Of a DNA stretch of 64,000 bases, positions 53,290 to 64,000 are shown piece by piece. Every line of letters starts with the position of its first letter. Position 1 is the first letter of the stretch. This DNA comes from Diadophis punctatus similis (Eukaryota; Chordata; Lepidosauria; Squamata; Dipsadidae): positions 171,459,430 through 171,523,429 of the forward strand of contig JALIGW010000002.1 in NCBI GenBank assembly GCA_023053685.1, in the 5' to 3' direction. The notes beneath the pieces were generated by a model that had not been told where the DNA came from, made no database searches, and saw only the letters and a list, made by a program, of their open reading frames with translations. The position numbers and the translations under genes are program-made.

Positions 53290-55540
53290 AGAAATAATAT
53301 AAACGCCAAAAAAACCCACTTTAAAAAACAACAACAACGAAGGGTGTGTCTCGGAGATCCTCTTTTAACTGAAATACCCCGAAAAGGCCAACATTCAATA
53401 AAGTACATTTTAAGATTGGGGGGGAGGGGGAGAGAAACTCTCTCCATTTTTATTGCTGAATTTAAGACCTTCTTAGGCCATTTGCTCACTTAAGATTCAT
53501 AGCGCGAGCCAACCATCCTTGTTGTAGCTATGAGGGAGCCGGTCCAGCTGCCCTAAACTAAAACTGGCTCACTTGTCCCTCTGAAGGCCAACCGGGTTCA
53601 GTCCGATTTGGAGCGGAAGGGTTCTGCCCAAGGTTTATCTGGTAAGGGGAGCCAGTGCTGGTCGTGAAATGGGAGGCCAATATCCTGTTTTAAAATGGCT
53701 GTGGCGAGTCTCTTACCAGTAACTCTTTTTAAATATCTGTCACACGGAAATCCCCCACGGGCACTAGCAAATATACAGACCTATGCCCACTTTATTCGGA
53801 AGGGGTATGCTCTGAGAATTATATCAATGCTACCTACAATTAACAGTGGGAATTCTCACTTTCAATTACTTGTCAACCTTAGATCCCAAAGAGTAGAAAA
53901 TTCCTGAATTTTTCCCAGAACTATTACCTAATAGAGTATTAATGGAGCGGGAGTAGGAACAGATTTCCAGAAAACTTGCAGACTATAGGGACCTAGTGGA
54001 GTAAATTTGAACTAGGAAATAGAAAATAAAGCAAAACGAAAAAAAACCCTAAATATTATATAATGCCAAAGGCAGGCAGTTGGCAGAAAAAGCTAATTTT
54101 ATAACAGCGGATTCCAGTTTATCTTACAACCAATATTGGAAACATTATATGTCTCAGTGCATTGATATGAAAGTGTTCCCCTTCTTCCAGTATAAAGATT
54201 AATATCCTACATTGTCAGGTTATGTGCTATTTTTAGATCAACATGAACAGATTGAAAACTGTGTCACAGAAGGGCGCATATTGAGATATACAGCTTTGGG
54301 GAGTGGGGTGGGGAGCAAACTGTCATATTCCAAAGAAACATGTCAATTGTTGATTGGCTACAATAATTGCTTGTGTACTTGTTTTATTTCAAGGAAAGGA
54401 GTATTTTAAATCCACAGTCCATTTAAGCCAGAGTTTTGTTTGGATTTAAACTGATTGTGGGATTGGCACTCCAATTTGAAACATATGTTTGTTAAAAAGC
54501 AAGTACCCTTGATAGAAATGGGATTTACTTCCAAGTAAAAGTGTATTCCTAAACAAACAAATATGGATCCATAGAAATAATGCCAAGATGTACTATCAAC
54601 ATGTGTATGTTTTAAGTTAAAGAGAATGATTTAAATCTAAATCTGCTTAAATCTAAGTATTCTGTTTTAAAGTATACGTAGAATCCAAAAAACCAAACTA
54701 ATGAGGAATTTCTATTATAAGGAACACTATTTTAAAATGACAGCAATTTCTGTCAAACTCTGGATTCTGGAATCAACTTATTTCTGTTCTTATTAGTACC
54801 ATGATTTCTATTTAGACTTTTAATTTAAATAAGGAAAGTTTGATTTCCTCCATATAAATAAATACTTTTTAATTAACTTTTAAGTTTGCCTGAGCCTTTG
54901 TATTTTTTTAAATTAAAATGATGTTTCCTATTAAGTAATGTAAACAAAGATTAATTTCTCTTTATTAAAATTGTCTTTGCAAGGATTGAAATTTCTTTAT
55001 TTCCATTTGGGTTTAATACATATGTTTTATTTGGCCTATAAAAATCCTCATTGGGCAAATTATCGAAATCTGGCAGGAAAAATTGTTGTCTGCAAGAAAA
55101 TCGTTTGGATTCTCATAACCTCTAGAAAAACACACCTGTGAAATATTATATTAAATTAGTCTTTTCCCACTGCAAAATACTCGAATGTGTGTTAGAAATA
55201 TACATAACCCCATACTCCAAGATCAAGTAGCTGTTGCCATAAAAGAAAATCGAATTCCATAAAAATATAACATTTATTAGCGACGTCCCAGCGTGCTCCT
55301 TGTCACGCTGATCCAGCAGGAGCAGCAGGGAATAAAATTGTTCTTCACAACCTTGACGCTAGACAGCCCCATCGAGAGTCTCCCCTAAGCAAAGGCGTTC
55401 TGGTTTGATTTCAGACGTTGCCTTATGCAAAATGAGGTAACCCCCTTGGAATTATATTTTTCGGGTATATTTGTCAGCTTTGACGAAGCCCAGGAACCTT
55501 CGAGAATTTATACAAGGTATAAAGATGTCAAGGACTTGCA
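53290..55540. other. AT-rich non-coding DNA
   Basis: No recognisable gene. A worn gggatttacttccaagtaaaagtg repeat lies near 54520-54545. Confidence 0.5.
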
Positions 55541-57400
55541 ACTTCAAGGCTAAGCCCAGGCTGCAATTAGGGAAGCCGCGGGGACGACGGCGACTTGGAG
55601 TGAGGGGAAAAGTGCTGAGGCAGGGAAGGGAGCGGAGGGCGGCGTGCGGTCCGGGTTGCCCAGCCGATCCGTACCTCCCCTCACCGGGGAGGAGGTTGCC
55701 AAGGTCTGGCGCGACTAGATGTGGCGCTGAGCAACTCCGCTCGGAGAAGTTAAAGGAGAATTTCTCCTGGTCGCGGACTAGTTCTAGCCGCGGAGACCCT
55801 CTTGAAGTATGGCAGGAAGACAAGACCAGTGGACACCCCCCCTCCCAAGTCCCCGCACCCCATAAGCCCACAAGGGTTTGAGCACTGCCCTCTGGGGTTA
55901 GGAGAGGGAGCTTAAGTAGGGAGGGGATACAAGGACTGGGATAGGGCGGGGCGCGGTGGCCAAGGAGAGCTGTTCCCAATATCCCCAAACAACTAATGGA
56001 GAAATCCAAGTTCCCCGGAGGCTGCGGCGGAATCTCGCAGTTCTCCCTCCAGTCCGTTCCTTGCGCCCGCCTCGCCCGAGAAGCGCTTACCGGGTGTCTT
56101 GATCTTCTCGTTCGCTGACGGTATTTATTCCCAGCCGAGAAAAAGATTGGGTTGCCTCCGCTCAGAGCGCTCTGGCACTACTCCCGGGGTCCCATGTAGA
56201 CTCCGCTCGCGGAGCTCTGCGTGAGAAGGGCGGCGGGTGGGCGCTCGGGAGGCCCTTCCCTTTCGCTCCCTCGTGGCCCTGGCAGCGCCTGGCCCCGCCT
56301 GCTCCTGTCCGAGAGCCACCAGTCAGGTATGCGCTGTCCTAGTAGGGGGGGCTTTAGGCTTTTTCTCTGGGAGATCTTCACGGTTACTTCTGACGTCAAA
56401 CAGGCTGGTAAACGCTGTCGAGGGGGAGAGCGCGAGCGAGCCAGAGACGCACCGAGATTTGGGCGTTTGGGGGTGGTGAAGCCTGGCCCCCTTTGATTGA
56501 TCCCGCCGCACCTAGCTGCACCCGCCGCCCTTCTTCCGCCTGGCAGCCCTTCGCCTCCCGCCCCGTCACTGGAGATCGCCTCCGGAGTCCGGAGTGACCT
56601 GGCTTCCGGGATGTCTCGACCCCAGCAAAGCGGTGTGCAGGTTCCCGATGCAGAAGGGCATCAGCCGAGACCTCGCCTGGGAGGATTTCCTTCTCTTTAC
56701 AGCCGGATTATCCTCCTCCAAGGAGGAAAGGAGGATTGCCCGTCCATCCAGCGGCGGCCTTCCTCTGACCAGCGCACCCACTCCCTCCCTCCCTCCACTG
56801 CTCTCCCGATTGTTATCCTGACCCCGGCCCCGGGCCGCCTCCTCCCCCGCCCCTGTCCGACGGCCTTCTTGTAGTCCCCCCCCTTCCCAATCAGAAACCA
56901 AACGTGGAGGCCCCGAGCCCCCTGAGGAGGCGCAGGTTCTACAAATTGGCTGCCTTCGTTCCTTCCCTCTCGGCGCGCTTAAATTGCCCCCTTTCCCTCC
57001 CACCCCGCGCCCTGCCACAATCGGCGGCTCGTTCCCGGCTCCCTATTGCTAGTGACAGACCTATTAACATTTTTCCCCCTTGCTTGCTGAGGGAATAATG
57101 ATTACGGAGAGCCTCACTCGGGCAGCGGATAACAAGCTCTTTGCCTGGGGATTTGCAGGCGAGGACGCCTTTCCCTTGCTAGGCCTAATCCTCCTCCTCC
57201 TCCTCCTCCTCCTTTTTCTCAAGTTTGCGAGACCTTTTGCTAAAGCGCTCAATGACAGGAGGCGGGAACCCACCGCGAAAGAGGGAGCCTAAGCGGCCGG
57301 CCAACGAGTGGGCTCCGGGGAGAGAGGAGAAAAAAGCTGGCTGGCTTGCCTGCCTTGACGGGCTCGGAGCCTCTCCTGCTAACCTTGCTTTGGCTCCACA
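55540..57400. promoter_or_regulatory. CpG-island-like segment about 25 kb upstream of PITX1
   Basis: The largest CG-rich block in the flank (about 1.8 kb). On the minus strand a donor-like CACCCG|GTAAGC lies at 56091/56090. Long overlapping frames (55452-56009 minus, 56497-56874 plus, 56566-57018 minus) show no domain. It could be the promoter of an unannotated transcript or a PITX1 regulatory island. Supported by composition only. Confidence 0.4.
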
Positions 57401-57419
57401 CCGACACTTAGTGCTCGAG

Positions 57420-58685
57420 TCAACTTAAAATAAAATAAACTCCTAAGCGGGTCCTTTTTCCTGGGTCACCGGGCACAGTTTGCCCTTCCAAACCCCCTTC
57501 CATGCCCTTCTTCGCCCGTCGGCCATTTCTTTGGCGAAGCTGTATTATTTTACAGTACTTTGGTGAGGTGAAAGGAAGTTCCCTTTCTAGTCCGACCTGC
57601 CCCACGGATCAACTCTTTCTCGGTTGACAAGTCGGGCTGAACGGAATCGGCGTCCCATACAATAAGAGTGCCTTGTAGTTAAATCACGTCGCTTGATCTC
57701 GCGATAAGAAGGACGAGCGTGAACTGAGACTGAAAGGGTTGGGGAAGGGTTGATTCTGCTATATTGGGAGAAGGCCTGGGTTAATGCCTCGCTTGGCTTG
57801 GCGTGGGTGTGTGTGTGTGTCAGGCGGACGGGGTGAGGCCTATTGTACAAAGGCAGTTTCAGTTTAAGAAAACCTGAATTTGGCATGAATGTGAGAACAA
57901 AGACCACATGTTATAATATTGAATCTGAGCCCTTTTTAAAATTAATTTGCATTCATTTGCAACACATCCATGAAACTGCTAGGCGACCTGATGCCACCCA
58001 GATTTCTTAGATTACACTTTGCAGAGTCCCAAGTCATTGATCATGTCTGAGGTTTATGGGAGATGTAGTCTAACTAAAGGATCTGGAGGAAGAACCGGAC
58101 CAGTTTGCCCATTACGTATTTGTTAGGAAGTAAATCCATCTTATGCTTAGATAAATCCATTGTACACTGAAACTGGTTGCCAAATTGTATTACAGATTAA
58201 ATTATGCGTTTGTAAATAATGGAATTAAACATCATTTGTATCCGCCCCACATTTTGTCATATCAGTTCAGTAACAGTCCAACAGGATAATCTGTACAAAG
58301 ATGAAAGCTGGGTTGACACAACGTGCTAAGCTAAAATGTGCAGCGAATTTCAAATTTGAGCAGATGACCTAATTCAAGGAATTCTTTTTTTATGAATTTC
58401 AGAGAACAATTTAGGAAATAATGTATGTGTACAACTGGAAGTATAATATATGAAAGAGATTCTAGAAAAATAGAATACACTATATGAAAGATTCTAGAAA
58501 ATCAGTTCCAGTAATGGATATTATGGGTTTAGATTGATTTTGTCCATACAGCATTTTTTAAATATAGGAGCTGGCATCCTGTTCATCCCAAACTGGGGTA
58601 ATCTATAGATTTAATGACAGAGGAGCACACCGATATTTGGGAATAAGACAGACTGAAATGAGAAAAATCACATATGCTCATAATT
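57420..58685. other. Non-coding DNA
   Basis: Composition falls from GC-rich to AT-rich. A short GT run sits at 57807-57820, and a worn tgggagatgtagtctaac repeat near 58050. No gene recognised. Confidence 0.5.
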
Positions 58686-58689
58686 GCCA

Positions 58690-58765
58690 GAATCTATCAT
58701 ATAACTCCTAGAGTCGGAAACGACTAGCACATATGTGCGAGGGGAACCTTTATCTTTACCTATCA
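58690..58765 (+). mobile_element. Tail of a squamate SINE with BovB-like 3' end
   Basis: cctagagtcggaaacgactagcacatatgtgcgaggggaacctttatctttacct corresponds to the gtcggaagcgactag...ggggaaacctttaccttt tail of squamate SINEs that use the BovB machinery. Confidence 0.65.
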
Positions 58766-58769
58766 TATA

Positions 58770-61700
58770 ACCAACATTCTCAAATTTGTTAAAGTGAGCC
58801 TAATCTCATGCTGAACTTTATTCAGAACAGTAAGGTTCAGGATATAAATTATTATAAACCCAAGAACATAAGATTACTGTCTTGTACTGTACACATTCAT
58901 GTGGAGCTACAATTTATTGAACTTGCTATGGACATCGATCCAAGAAACACCTCAGACATACATCTCTATAACTGGATTTGAAAATTCTCATTGAATGCAG
59001 TTTGATTGAAGAATACTTTAAGATTATCTGAGAAAAGTAATACATCTATATGGTCACAATTAATAGAAATATTGTTTATAATGGCAATGAAAAGTAAACA
59101 GTCATATAATTATAGTTACACTATTTGACTTTTGGATAGTGTAGAATACATGTAATGATATAGTACTATAAAATGAATTAACTATTGCAATCTGCTTAAT
59201 CCCTTAAAAAATAAGATGAATCTACCAGAATATGAGATTGGTGTGTATCTTAGAAGCATGCATAGGAAAAACAGCATGTTCAAATCTACTATGGCATGCT
59301 AGATAGCAAGTTGTTTAGTGTTTTGAAGTGATTTCTCATTTTTGGTCATTTTCCAAAGCTTTGAATAACAGAAATCAACAAACATCTATACCTACTTTCA
59401 TTTGATTAAGTTTTTAGATGCAGTTGCACTGTGTAATCTCCAAAATGACCTAAGTTTGTTCCTTTTGTCACTGTAGCATTGTATGACCTTCCATTGCATT
59501 TCTCTATAAGTTTAACATTGTCCTGCATAATATGGAAGATAAAATGAGTGTGATTTTTGGGTGTCCCTTGCCATTAAGAATGGATGGATTCAGGAAAAGG
59601 GTGAAACCCATTTAATGATAGGGATCAATAAGAAGTGTGTGTCCCAGATATGCTCAGATTAAAAAATATATTAATTTTAAGATTGATCACAGTTTCAGAA
59701 ATGATCAACACTTTCCCTATTTAATTGTGGTTTCTGATCACTCAAGCATTTACAAATATCAGGAAGTTTTCCCATGGAACTGAATATATACACAAATGTT
59801 TACAAAAACCTCTCATATTTATTGAGGGATTCATAATGAAATTAGAATTTTCCAGGTTCCCTGCATGTAAAATAAAATGTAGATATCTAATATGGAATGG
59901 ATTAAAGAGGCTAAATGAGACAGTTAATTATAGCCTTACCATTTGGTCCAGAAGTAAGAAGTAGATGGAATTCACTTACAGGGCATTAATCAATTATTAA
60001 ACGGATTCATGATATTAATGTTAGTATTAACTTTGGGCTGTTCAGGCTTTCAAATGTGACTGAAGGAATGAGGTTGATTTGGGTTAACATAACCTTGTCT
60101 GAGAGATTTTGGCACAAGAGCCTACCCAGCACATCAGAGCTGTATGAAGGTCACTAAAAACAGCTCATAAATTAATACTTTCTACTAGTTTAAGGCAGAC
60201 AGCTAGTGATGTATTTCCTTTTCAGCTAGAGGTGCAAGTTGCAATGGAGCAGCTGTTTCAAAGGGGCTGTGAAATTAAAGAGAGCAAAAGAGAATTGCAT
60301 GTAAATCAGTGTCTAATAACAGGTTATTAGGAAGGTTTTAAAAAATATATTGCTTCTTTTCTCCTTCCTTGTGCAAATTATCACACACGAACATCTACAG
60401 AGAAGCAAAGGAGGATTATTCTTAATACAGTCGGGGATCCCAGGAACTTGGTGGGAAAAAAAGGGGTGCCAGAAGAAAAGCATCCAGGAAAGATAAGCAA
60501 AAAACAGTTTTTACAACTAACACATTTGGTACTTCTTGGTAGTGTCTTTGGGTTCAGAGTTGGAACAAGAAAGACTAAGCCATTCAAGGACCATTATACA
60601 GGAGACACACAGATATGAATTGGACTGTGCCTTTAACTAAAATATGTTTAGGGTTGAGGTGCATCAAATGAAGCTCATCTATATGCTTTGTCCATCAAAT
60701 TGAAATTGATACTCATTTCCTGCTTTTGGTTGTTGATTATTTCTTTGTTAGATACATTTTTAGGTGAAAAGAATCCCCCCTCCCCCCGAACATGTACAAG
60801 ACTGGCATGACCTGCTATAGGTTTTCTGTGCACTGTTTAATACAAGAGTGGAGAAGAGAAGAGATGTCTGGAACAGCAGCAATAATTTCACTTGAAGCCA
60901 GATTTCTGAAATTAAGCTTGAAGTAAGAATTTTTTTGTCTGCAATGAATATGAATCCCATTCAATCATGGTACTCAAAACAAACCTTGGCTTCAGATTAT
61001 TTTAATTCTAAGCACATGTATTTTGCAGCAGGCGATGGATTGTGGATTTTGGAATTTTAATAAAAATAAAGTAAGCCTGAACTCTGGACATCCTTGCTCT
61101 AGAGTGGTGTTAAAGTTGCTGAATTTGAGAAACATTACTCTAGAGAATGTGATGTCATATTTTGGGAAAGCTTGTATTTTTATTACTTAACAGGAAGCAT
61201 CTGTAACTTCTGTATACCAGATAATTATCTACTAGCAGATTAATCACACATGCCCAGCCACACAAAAATCTTACAAAGGTCTCTCTTTGCTGCATTTCAC
61301 AAATGAATAAATATAGCTCTTATACATCAGATACATATTGTGTATCTGATCTGACTTTGTGATGCACTCACTGAAGTGATTCAAAAAAATGACACGTACG
61401 TATTTTGTATGATGATACAATTAAGGAGGGCTTGATAGTAAGGTTCCTAGCCCACACACCAGGGAATTCTCTTGTATTTAGTAATCCTTTTTTTCTTGTT
61501 CTTCTTGTCCATAATGAGCAACGTAATCCTTAACTCCAGCCCCCAGGACCTTTAATGGCTCCAGTGGAATTTTTCCTTTTCTCAATTACTGTGCACTGGG
61601 AAATTTTGTAAATTAGCTCTAGGGAAGACTGGCTTAATAATCGGTAGTTAAGGTACATTTCCAAATGGAGAGTGCATGGTGGCTTAGTGCCACAGTTAAG

Positions 61701-63005
61701 AGAAAGCTGCAACTGCATAATCATTTAAACAGCAACATTCCTGTGTTCACATTCTAAAGATTCCATCTTGGGATCTGCTTATTTTAAAGTTAGATTTCAT
61801 GCTCAGGATAGATATGCTTGATATAGGCATGTAAGTGAAGCAACTGAAATACATTGGTCCTTCATACTAAAGCAACAAATACATTGCAATGATGAAAAAT
61901 TACTAGTAAGACAAGAAACTATTCTCTCCCTCCCCTCCAATGGTAATCATACTTTGGGGAGCATTTTTGGAGATAGTTGTGGTAAAGGATTCTTACTGAA
62001 ATAGACTCATTAAACTTTCTGGAAAGTTTGGGAATATGATTTTGAGGAGCTTTGGGTGGCAATAAAAGAGAGTTCGGAGCACACGTAGCCTATGTGCCAC
62101 TGGTGGCCGCTGGTTTATTCTGTATTGTTTATCCTGATTGGTAATCCATGTTCACTGAAGGGGGAATTCCTCCCCATCTGTTGCTTACTGATTCTTTTAA
62201 CTGGGGATGCTTACATACCAGGTAGCAAACCTGGGGTTTTCAGCATATAGTGCACACGCTCTGTCATTTCACCCAAAGCAAATCTCTTTCCAAAAACATT
62301 GCTATTCTGCTGTTACGTGATATAAATCTGGGAACGGTTATTAACTCAGCATTGAAAACATTAATTTATTTTTTCTTTTTACTAAAGAGATTTTTGCTGT
62401 TAAGAAAATATTTTCTGCCACCATAAAAAATGTAATTCCTGCTATTATGGTTGCAAAGGGAAATTTACAAATAATATTGAAAAAGGGAAGACAATGTAAA
62501 TGAATGGAATACTGAGAAGATCCTCAGTAATCAGAGACAGGACTTTAAAATTATTCCCAGTTTCTGGTACTCTATGGCTCTAAGAAGGAATTTTAAAGTA
62601 CTGTAGTAACATCTGCATGAAACCATGTTTCTTTTAATTAAGAGATTAAGGCATGTGCTATTTGAACTCAAATATAAGTGATATGTGCAATTTAGACTTG
62701 GACTGCATTTCCTCCTTGAGCATCCTTTATCTTTGGCCCAAATATCCTAGACCTGAATTAATTTATTTAGTCATCTAGGGAGGCAAAACACTGTGTGCAA
62801 ATAATTATCTATTTGTTTTACCCCATTTCTATGCTAATCAAAATGATAAATTTGAGTGGTAATGCATGGCAATAGTAATATCTCTATGAATTACAGATCA
62901 AAACCCTGGCAAAACAAAACTATGTTTATATCCCTCCTGAATGTTAACAGACAGAGGGTCATCCTTTTATTGGGATGAATGATAGAGACTGGATAGTAAG
63001 GATAG
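58770..63005. other. AT-rich non-coding DNA
   Basis: No gene or intact element recognised. Several stretches (about 60100-60330, 61500-61740, 62260-62480) lack visible repeats and carry TAAT-type motifs; they could be conserved elements but this cannot be judged from one sequence. Confidence 0.45.
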
Positions 63006-63009
63006 GTTG

Positions 63010-63310
63010 GCACAAAAACCACATTTCTTGGCTCCCCACATCCAGAGCTTCAGGGAGGTGGAGTATGCAGCATTCTTTCTCCGTGTGTAGGATAGAAAAC
63101 ATCTACCTGCAATAGATGGTCTTGAAAATAATTGGACCCAAGATGTGAAGGGCTTTATAGGTGATGGATAACATTTTGAATTGTACTTGGAACCATAGTT
63201 AACAAGTGGAGCAATACAAAAAGAGATATTATTTTGCTGAATTGATTGTAGTAAGTTCCATTTTGAAGGCAGTCCTTAAGTAAAGAGCATTGTAGTAGTG
63301 TGATAGTGGT
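63010..63310 (+). mobile_element. Interspersed reptile repeat, probably LINE-derived
   Basis: The order ccaagatgtgaagggctttataggtgatggataacattttgaattgtacttggaacc ... agcattgtagtagt matches a dispersed repeat I recall from reptile DNA (gggctttaaaggt...ccttgaattg...gagcattgcagtagtc). The family was not resolved. Confidence 0.45.
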
Positions 63311-64000
63311 GGTGGTGATGATGATAACAAGCATATTTCAAGGTTGCTGTGAGCCCAAGAAGCTCTAGCTCTAGAAATTTTGTATAGATGTATGCTCAGA
63401 AGATATCTGCGGAGGTGGCGAGAAATGAAGAGTTCCAATATTAAAAAAGGACAAGAGGAAAGGCCCAAGAAACTATGCTCCCAGTCAACTACAACTTTTT
63501 ATACCTGGGCTTCTGTGAATGTTGAATGCAATATTTAGATTCACTTGAATTGAACTAGAAAATGTGGTGAAGTTATTAAATACTTAATATGGCTATTTTT
63601 TTAAAGTGTCTGATTAATTAAATATATATTTTTTCTTTTAAAACAAATGTTCAGGTTTTCTAATTCCCAATTCCCAATTGGAAAGTCGAAAGCTAGCTCT
63701 TATAAACATATGTATAAGATTCAGATAGAGCTGTGGTTACACTATTCATTCTTCATAATTTTGTTGTGCTCTGCTGTATCCTAGTAAGTTAATTGTGCTT
63801 TCTAAACAAAATCCCAAATGCCCTGTGCATTTTTTGTAGAGAAAGTCCCTGTATGAGGAGGTTTCCCCCCTGCATTTTCTATACACATATATATTAACTA
63901 TATTTTCTTTCTTGCACTAGGTCCACAGCACCATGTGAGATTATTCCTAAGTCATTTGGGCACCTACAATATTGAAAAAAATATGCGCCTTTTATTGCAA
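63311..64000. other. AT-rich non-coding DNA
   Basis: Nothing recognisable apart from short ATG/GGT repeats near 63305-63325. Confidence 0.5.

Noticed and set aside
55452..56009. 185-codon minus-strand frame
   Set aside because: No domain recognised and overlapped by an open frame on the other strand; typical of stop-poor GC-rich DNA.

Overview
The window looks like vertebrate nuclear DNA from a squamate, most likely an advanced (colubroid) snake. The reasons are the mobile elements: BovB (RTE) LINE ends, CR1-L3 'Snake1'-type LINE 3' ends that run into ATTCT microsatellites, an L2-clade LINE with a 938-codon open frame, squamate tRNA-derived SINEs, a 5S-rRNA-derived SINE, and a short palindromic hAT-like MITE family. 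The species assignment is inference.

One cellular protein-coding gene can be supported: PITX1, the paired-like (bicoid-class, Lys50) homeodomain factor that specifies hindlimb, pituitary and first-arch identity. It lies on the minus strand in three coding exons: 30852-30687, 25212-25007 and 15678-15145. Together they encode 301 residues with an intact homeodomain and OAR tail. The predicted promoter has a TATA-like box near 31020, and candidate poly(A) signals lie near 14100. Introns are about 5.5 kb and 9.3 kb and carry repeats.

Layout: 1-5.7 kb is AT-rich DNA full of old repeats (possible LTR end, R4/Dong-like and BovB LINE remnants, long TC microsatellite). 5.77-8.95 kb is a near-complete L2-clade LINE. 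8.95-14.1 kb is AT-rich DNA downstream of PITX1. 14.1-31.0 kb is PITX1. 31-64 kb is the 5' flank of PITX1, with GC-rich islands (33.3-34.4, 43.7-44.2, 48.7-50.0, 55.5-57.4 kb), many microsatellites, MITEs and SINEs, ending in AT-rich DNA with no recognisable gene.

The points most worth a second look are: (1) a possible alternative PITX1 first exon near 53.2 kb whose splice phase fits exon 2; (2) a 46-bp element duplicated in intron 1; (3) snake-type substitutions in a C-terminal motif otherwise shared by PITX proteins; (4) an L1 fragment with a perfect 16-bp target duplication but no poly(A); (5) hAT-like MITEs with 8-bp target duplications spread through the PITX1 regulatory region. No novel multi-gene system was found.
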